Shown: positions 59,492 through 64,000 of the stretch, in pieces
Numbering within the stretch: position 1 is the first letter of the stretch
Layout: every line of letters begins with the position of its first letter
Source of the DNA: Jaapia argillacea MUCL 33604
Taxonomy: Eukaryota; Basidiomycota; Agaricomycetes; Jaapiales; Jaapiaceae
DNA: 64,000 bases
Assembly (NCBI GenBank): GCA_000697665.1
Contig: KL197736.1
Location: 160,406-224,405, forward strand
Reading direction: 5' to 3'
Position numbers and translations under genes: made by a program
Notes under the pieces: generated by a model
What the model was told of the DNA's origin: nothing
Databases searched by the model: none
The model's input: the letters and a program-made list of their open reading frames with translations, nothing else

Positions 59492-61594
59492 TATCGACTC
59501 TGGTCCGTCCTAGAAGTGCAATATCCCGCCAACGTTGAATATATCATGTTCCAAATCCTCATTTACTCGGCTCGACATCGCGAGTGCAAGTCCCCCTATC
59601 ACGGCTTCATTGGCAAGTCAGACTTGCGTCGAGAGTCCATCTTCAGGTCAGTTCCTCCCTCATACCGAACAAGCGAAGCTATATGCTTTCTCACCTGATA
59701 CCACAGCCTGCCGTTCCCACCGCCCATAGCCTGGCATCCTCCAATTGCTACTTCACCTCGTTGTCCCAGCCCCCGATCACCCCACCATCCTTATACATCC
59801 GTTGCACCGCTTCTTTGGCTTGGTCTTTTGTCCCATCTCGATGCCACCCAGGTGTGCTGTCACCATCTACATTCGTATGATATGGCTATTCTCTCGCCTT
59901 CCGCGATATTGTGCGAGCTCTTCGTCGACCACCCTGTTGTACGAGTTTCAAGTGTACCCACATTCGCTTGTCAAGATGTTCATCGTTTGGTGAATATGCG
60001 CTTCTTCTCTCCTGAGTGCGATGCACTTTGTCTGTTTATTTCTCAGTTTTGGTTCGCGTTTGTAGCCCACATAGGTAGTCAACTTGTGAACTTGCTCGCT
60101 CTTGCCAGCGTTATAGGGCTTTTCAAGAGTATGCGGAATCTGCCTTTTCTTGTTTTCTCGTTTTGCGAGTCTGAGTCCGCGACCGACGTTTTTCCGCAGC
60201 TCTGGGCCTCAAGCCTTTGATGGACATCGCGTGTCATGTCGGGTTTGTCCGAACCCTCTTAGAGCAAGAATGGACTGTAATTTCGCTCGGGGGCATTGTG
60301 GACTCGTTTACACAACTGCAGACAGTAGAAGTGCCTCTTTGGGACCAACTGTGTACTCCAAAATTACATGGTTTTGTCACCAAGCGCGTAGTACACAATG
60401 CGTACCATTTAGCGTTGATACGCCACAGTTGCCCAAATTGGCGACATGTCTCAAGGACTGGTCTCGGGGACATTGTTGGGAGATGTCCTGGGACTTGTCT
60501 CACGGTCCTACTTGTGGCTGAAAGGAAAACAAAATTTCAAGTTTTCCGCATAACGATGCAAGGCGCTGTAAAGCAGCCTTGCATTGTGATCGAACGTGGC
60601 CTTCCCTTGCCTGTGAGGGCCCGCTGTTTCCGGTACTCATGTAGCAAATCCCCTCCCTGATGTTCTCAAGTTTCCAGTACTTCACGTCTTCCCTTGGAAG
60701 TTACACTGAGGAGAGTGCCACTACGGTAGACGTGCACCGGAGATAAACTGGAAGTGGTTGAATGCGTAGGCCAGGCAGATTGATTGCTTCTGATGTATAG
60801 GGGAGAGGGTAAAGAAGACGGCTGATGAAAGCAAAGTCGAAGCAAATCATGGAAGGTGTTTGGTGAATATTAATGGTGGGTTGTGGAGGAGGGAGGTTAG
60901 GGTTTGGACGGGTACTGGGGGGGGTATTTTACGAAAAGTCAAAACAAATTCAGGGAAGCTTCCCCACATCCGTGCACCTTATAATCATTAAAGGACTATC
61001 ACGGATAAATATAAAGTTGTGGTCGTAGTTGTAACCCACTGGTCACGACAATCTCGAGAATCCAAACGTAAAGAAGCATATATGAAGTCGAAACAGAATC
61101 CGTTGGTCAGAAAAGGGAACAAGATACAATCTGAAGCCTCTATCAGTGTAACGCTGGTCGGAGAATTCGGTTAACGGCGCAAGGAGCGCTTCAGTTGAGC
61201 TTTTGGAAAGTTTGAAGCGGCGCAGGATTACTCAGTCGGGCCTGCAAATTCTGCGGTGACATTGTTTTCCAACACTTCAACGAAGCACGCATACTCGCCT
61301 CCGCGAAAAGTGAAGCACCTCCGGGCGTACGCGAGGCTTGAGAAATCGATTACTCCAACGGATCGACGACAAGACACATGTCGTGAAAAGGATATTTAGA
61401 TGGCCTCCACAAGTGTCCAACAAACTCCTAGCCACGAAGCGACGACTACATCGAACAAGGATCGTATACGTCTCACTGCAGCAAACGGGGTCCTTTGTGT
61501 CCAACGAAGTGCCCCCATACCCGACCTCCACGAGACAGAGAACATATCTGTGAAAGGGCGAGAAATATTCACTGGGATCATAGCGATGAAGGGA
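59492..61594. other. 2.1-kb gene-poor stretch
   Basis: This lies between the hypothetical gene (plus) and the minus-strand GTPase gene. Open frames at 59828-60220 (130 codons) and 60217-60660 (147 codons) have no recognised domains or splice links. The first has a hydrophobic segment. No TIRs, LTR ends or tandem repeats were found. A run of G occurs near 60915. It may hold a decayed gene or the remains of a mobile element. Confidence 0.4.
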
Positions 61595-62749
61595 CTAGAC
61601 GGCGCGCTGAAGGAAGGTCAGATCGACGCAAACACGGATGACAGAGCGATAGCTCACCCCGCGAGCTTTCTTGAACTTGAATAACAAGATGATTCTCCTT
61701 CCGACCGGGATCTTCAACCGCTTGATTTGGACGAATGTAGCGTCCAACTCCTTCTGAACACGTGCATGCTCTGATTCCAACTGCTTCGCCAGTTCTGGAT
61801 TGGCCTGGGATGCCTGATCGGCAAGTAGGCGCCGAATGGTTTCCTGCTGGTCTGAAAGGGCTTTCTGAAGGACAGTGTAAAGTGCCTTTCCGGCTTCGGT
61901 CTCGTTTAGGCGCTTTTGAAGATCCACCAGTTCCTCTTGTAGTAAAAGGACTTCTCGAGCTTCTTTGCTCCTGACAACTGTGTTGACAATTTCCCATGAA
62001 GAATCGGTCGTGTTGTGGAATCGAGCATAGCTGGCTCGGTTGTCCAGCATCCCTTTCCAAAAATTGTCCCTCAGTTCCACCTCCCGCTTTTCTGCCGTAC
62101 CTGGGTCCACTGTGTCCCACATCGTCGACACTAGGACGACACGGTGAGCGGCGGTGTCTCCGCACAACTTCCCAAACATGCGGAGGTTCTTGTGGGGGGA
62201 GCCAGACATGCGGTTGTCTGAGATGCGATGGAGATAGATAATCCCCGCGAGTTTAACCTGCTTCTTGTACCTATACACCGAGAGTCAAGTTCGCCTGGCA
62301 GTCTGAAGTTGTTGGCCTCACGTTTTTTCCAACCAGATGCCGATCATATTCAGAATATCCATGTCCGTCTTGTTTGTATCGTCGAACCCCGGAGTATCGA
62401 CCAATACAACACGTTCCGTTGTGCCCGGGAGGTGTCTCGTCACCAACGCAGGGGGCAGTTGAACAGCCTGAACTTTGTCCGTACACGATTTCAGCGATTT
62501 GCCGGAGCGTTGGTCCCTGGTCCCCTTCTGTTTCATGAGCGTGTCGACGAACTACTCTGCGGTCAGCAAACGTATGAACCAGTGCGAGCGATATCATACA
62601 TTGCTTTTCCCAGAACCTGTTGGTCCCATGATTCTGTTGTTGGGGTTAATCTCATAACTATGAACGTATTGATGATTCGAGCAAAGCACGTACGCGATGA
62701 CAATGTCGTTAGGGATAACAGCTCCAACGTCGATGTCGGATTTGACCAT
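61595..62749 (-). CDS. single-domain AIG1-like GTPase, inverted paralogue
   Basis: Five exons on the minus strand (62694-62749, 62600-62633, 62322-62551, 61658-62270, 61595-61606) give 314 aa. They have the same exon design as the plus-strand gene at 49455-50599, with the same tiny last exon (RAV and stop). Motifs are MVKSDIDVGAVIPNDIVIA, IMGPTGSGKSN, VVLVDTPGFDDTNKTD, LYLHRISDNRMSGSPHKNL, VLVSTMWDTVD, a coiled coil (LLLQEELVDLQKRLNETEAG) and GRRIILLFKFKKARG. The frame is open throughout. Asn instead of Thr at the end of the P-loop (GKSN) is shared with G2 of gene 1 and could weaken magnesium coordination, since the first Ser is kept. Confidence 0.85.
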
Positions 62750-63420
62750 AGTTAAGAATCAGTGTAGCTGGGTAAAGATGTATAGCGCTACTAGTCTACA
62801 GAGAAGGCCTATATCAGATGTGAGGCGATTGTGGTCCGAGTACGTCAATGTGAAGATCGCCCACCTTTCCTTCACCAGGTTATTCCATCAATGCTAGTGC
62901 CTCACCTAGACGGGATGCCTGAGGAAGGTGAGGTGGAGTCCTTGTTCCGGAGAACCCAATCAGATGAGACCGGGTACAATTAATAGCGCTCGTATGTACA
63001 AACTCACATGCAGCTAGTGCTAGCACTCTCGCTTCTTGGAAGCACATGTGGTGTCAATGTGGTTGTCGTAATGTAACCGTACCATGAACCTTGGGCTTAC
63101 TAGCCCGGAGAATCGTCCCATAGCTGGTTTCGCTCCGCACCTTCAGCACACATTTACACCCTTCACTGGCACAAACCTTAACTTGGTATTAATTTGCTTG
63201 TCACTTGTTATTCGAATAGTTTAAGCTGTCCAAGAAGTGGGAGGGGCTCCCAGGAGCCCCTCATGATCAGCAACCAAAGCAACAAAGGTGTGTCGTGGGT
63301 GTTTCTGACCATCGCTGATGATGGTCTTCCTTCAAGGTATCGACAACCCTCAGGCCTCAGGCTCGACACGTCTTCGACGACTTGAGTCCCTTTGATTCAT
63401 TGTTGTAACGCGTATAAGGT
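62750..63420. other. intergenic, conserved GTPase upstream sequence
   Basis: The first 200 bp, read on the minus strand, resemble the region upstream of the GTPase at 49455 (GAAAGGTG, TTCACATTGACGTACTCGGACCAC, CTAGTAGCGCTATACATC). This suggests a duplicated promoter. The rest shows no gene. Confidence 0.4.
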
Positions 63421-63820
63421 ATGGTCAACTCAAAGCCCAACACCCCTACACGAGGTTTCCTGCCACCCGATCCACCAGAGCTGATACGACCACAGATGAA
63501 TCATGGTTTCACCAGGGCATGGGAAACTTGAGGTGTGTAGGTTGTCTCTTTCATTTCCCAAGTATGCGATCTCTGACCACGAAGCAGCTAATGATCGATC
63601 AGACAAGGTTCACGCTGCTCGGATTCTAGCTACCTCGGTGAACCTTCACGCTCCGGCAGTCGATGATCAGATCATGATCGTTGATACGTCGGGTTTGAGG
63701 ACGGTTTCGAATGAGGAAGATGAAGATGCAGATAACCTGAAAATCACTGGCTCCTGGTTGGGTGGCGGGAAAGTGAGAACAACTAGATGTCTACGCGAAA
63801 GGTTACATGTGCTAACATGA
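63421..63820 (+). pseudogene. relic of an AIG1-like GTPase gene
   Basis: The segment has the skeleton of the single-domain GTPase genes but with decayed motifs. A start ATGGTCAACTCAAAG is followed by a region corresponding to exon 1. Then AATCATGGTTTCACCAGGGC lies where the P-loop exon should be, translating IMVSPGHGKLE instead of IMGPTGSGKST. Finally QIMIVDTSGLRTVSN lies where DTPGFDDT belongs. The order and spacing match the 49455 gene. No box or coiled coil follows, so only the first third remains. It is oriented plus, tail away from the inverted paralogue at 62749. Confidence 0.6.
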
Positions 63821-63839
63821 TTTGCTAGTGGACCGTTGA

Positions 63840-64000
63840 TTGACTGATGTGCGGACATAAGAGCTCCACCTCACCTTCAAGTCGCCGTATCCTTCTTGTG
63901 CCATGATAGATGAAGCAAGTGTCTCCACGAGCCTTTGAAGGAACACCTTACCCGGTGCGGGAAAGGCGTATCCTCGTATTCAAGTACTCACTCGAACCAC
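63840..64000 (+). repeat. duplicated GTPase upstream segment at window edge
   Basis: The last 160 bp repeat sequence found at about 49215-49355, upstream of an intact GTPase gene (CACCTCACCTTC, GTCGCCGT, TCCTTCTTGTG, GAAAGGCGTATCCTCGTATT). By analogy another GTPase gene may begin just beyond the window. Confidence 0.6.

Overview
The window looks like a contig from an agaricomycete (basidiomycete) fungus. The genes are compact and cut by many 50-60 nt introns. Recognisable orthologues are VPS4, an ESA1-type MYST acetyltransferase, ribosomal protein eL19, a HAL4/HAL5-type kinase, MED9, VMA12 and VPS35. There are also two single-pass membrane proteins and an expanded family of AIG1/IAN-like P-loop GTPases of the kind common in mushroom-forming fungi. 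An assembly gap of 228 N lies at 11970-12197. Exon coordinates were worked out by eye from splice consensus and reading phase, not from transcripts.

Layout. 1-12.7 kb is a graveyard of nested mobile DNA: the end of one PIF/Harbinger element (1-84), an LTR-like fossil (741-4039) carrying a 1.47-kb TA-flanked DNA element, a second PIF/Harbinger element (4096-7530) carrying a solo LTR, a second LTR-like fragment (7618-9018), and a long-TIR element with a 9-bp target duplication (9060-12677) that holds a structurally intact Tc1/mariner (9403-10957). 13.1-21.3 kb is a large GTPase gene with a tandem exon array and three GTPase domains, split by a 1.9-kb TIR element. 22.2-37.7 kb is ordinary conserved gene space. 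37.9-50.6 kb holds five more GTPase genes, including a second exon-array gene (41.5-46.1 kb) and a GTPase joined to a helical domain resembling an N-terminal domain of fungal NLR proteins (46.7-48.8 kb). 51.5-55.0 kb is VPS35. 55.9-64 kb holds a frameshifted double GTPase gene, a conserved hypothetical gene, one intact GTPase gene and a decayed GTPase relic.

The most unusual feature is the pair of exon-array GTPase genes. Each has a run of near-identical exons, all in phase 2-2, separated by ~54-nt introns whose 5' splice site is GCAAGT. These are GC-AG introns, normally rare. In the short-exon part the repeat period is exactly 204 bp (150-nt exon plus 54-nt intron). Any exon could be skipped without changing frame, so the arrays could make many isoforms of a low-complexity N-terminal region placed ahead of a GTPase.

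The GTPases share a box (xxxLYLHRISDNRMxG) between the DTPG motif and the xxMWD motif, but differ in architecture: single, double and triple domains, an N-myristoylation signal, a C-terminal four-helix-like domain, and degenerate Walker A or DxxG motifs. Together with nested transposons, fusions and inverted paralogues, this looks like a birth-and-death locus. A role in non-self recognition or programmed cell death is an inference by analogy with GIMAP/IAN proteins and fungal NLRs. Nothing in the sequence proves it.
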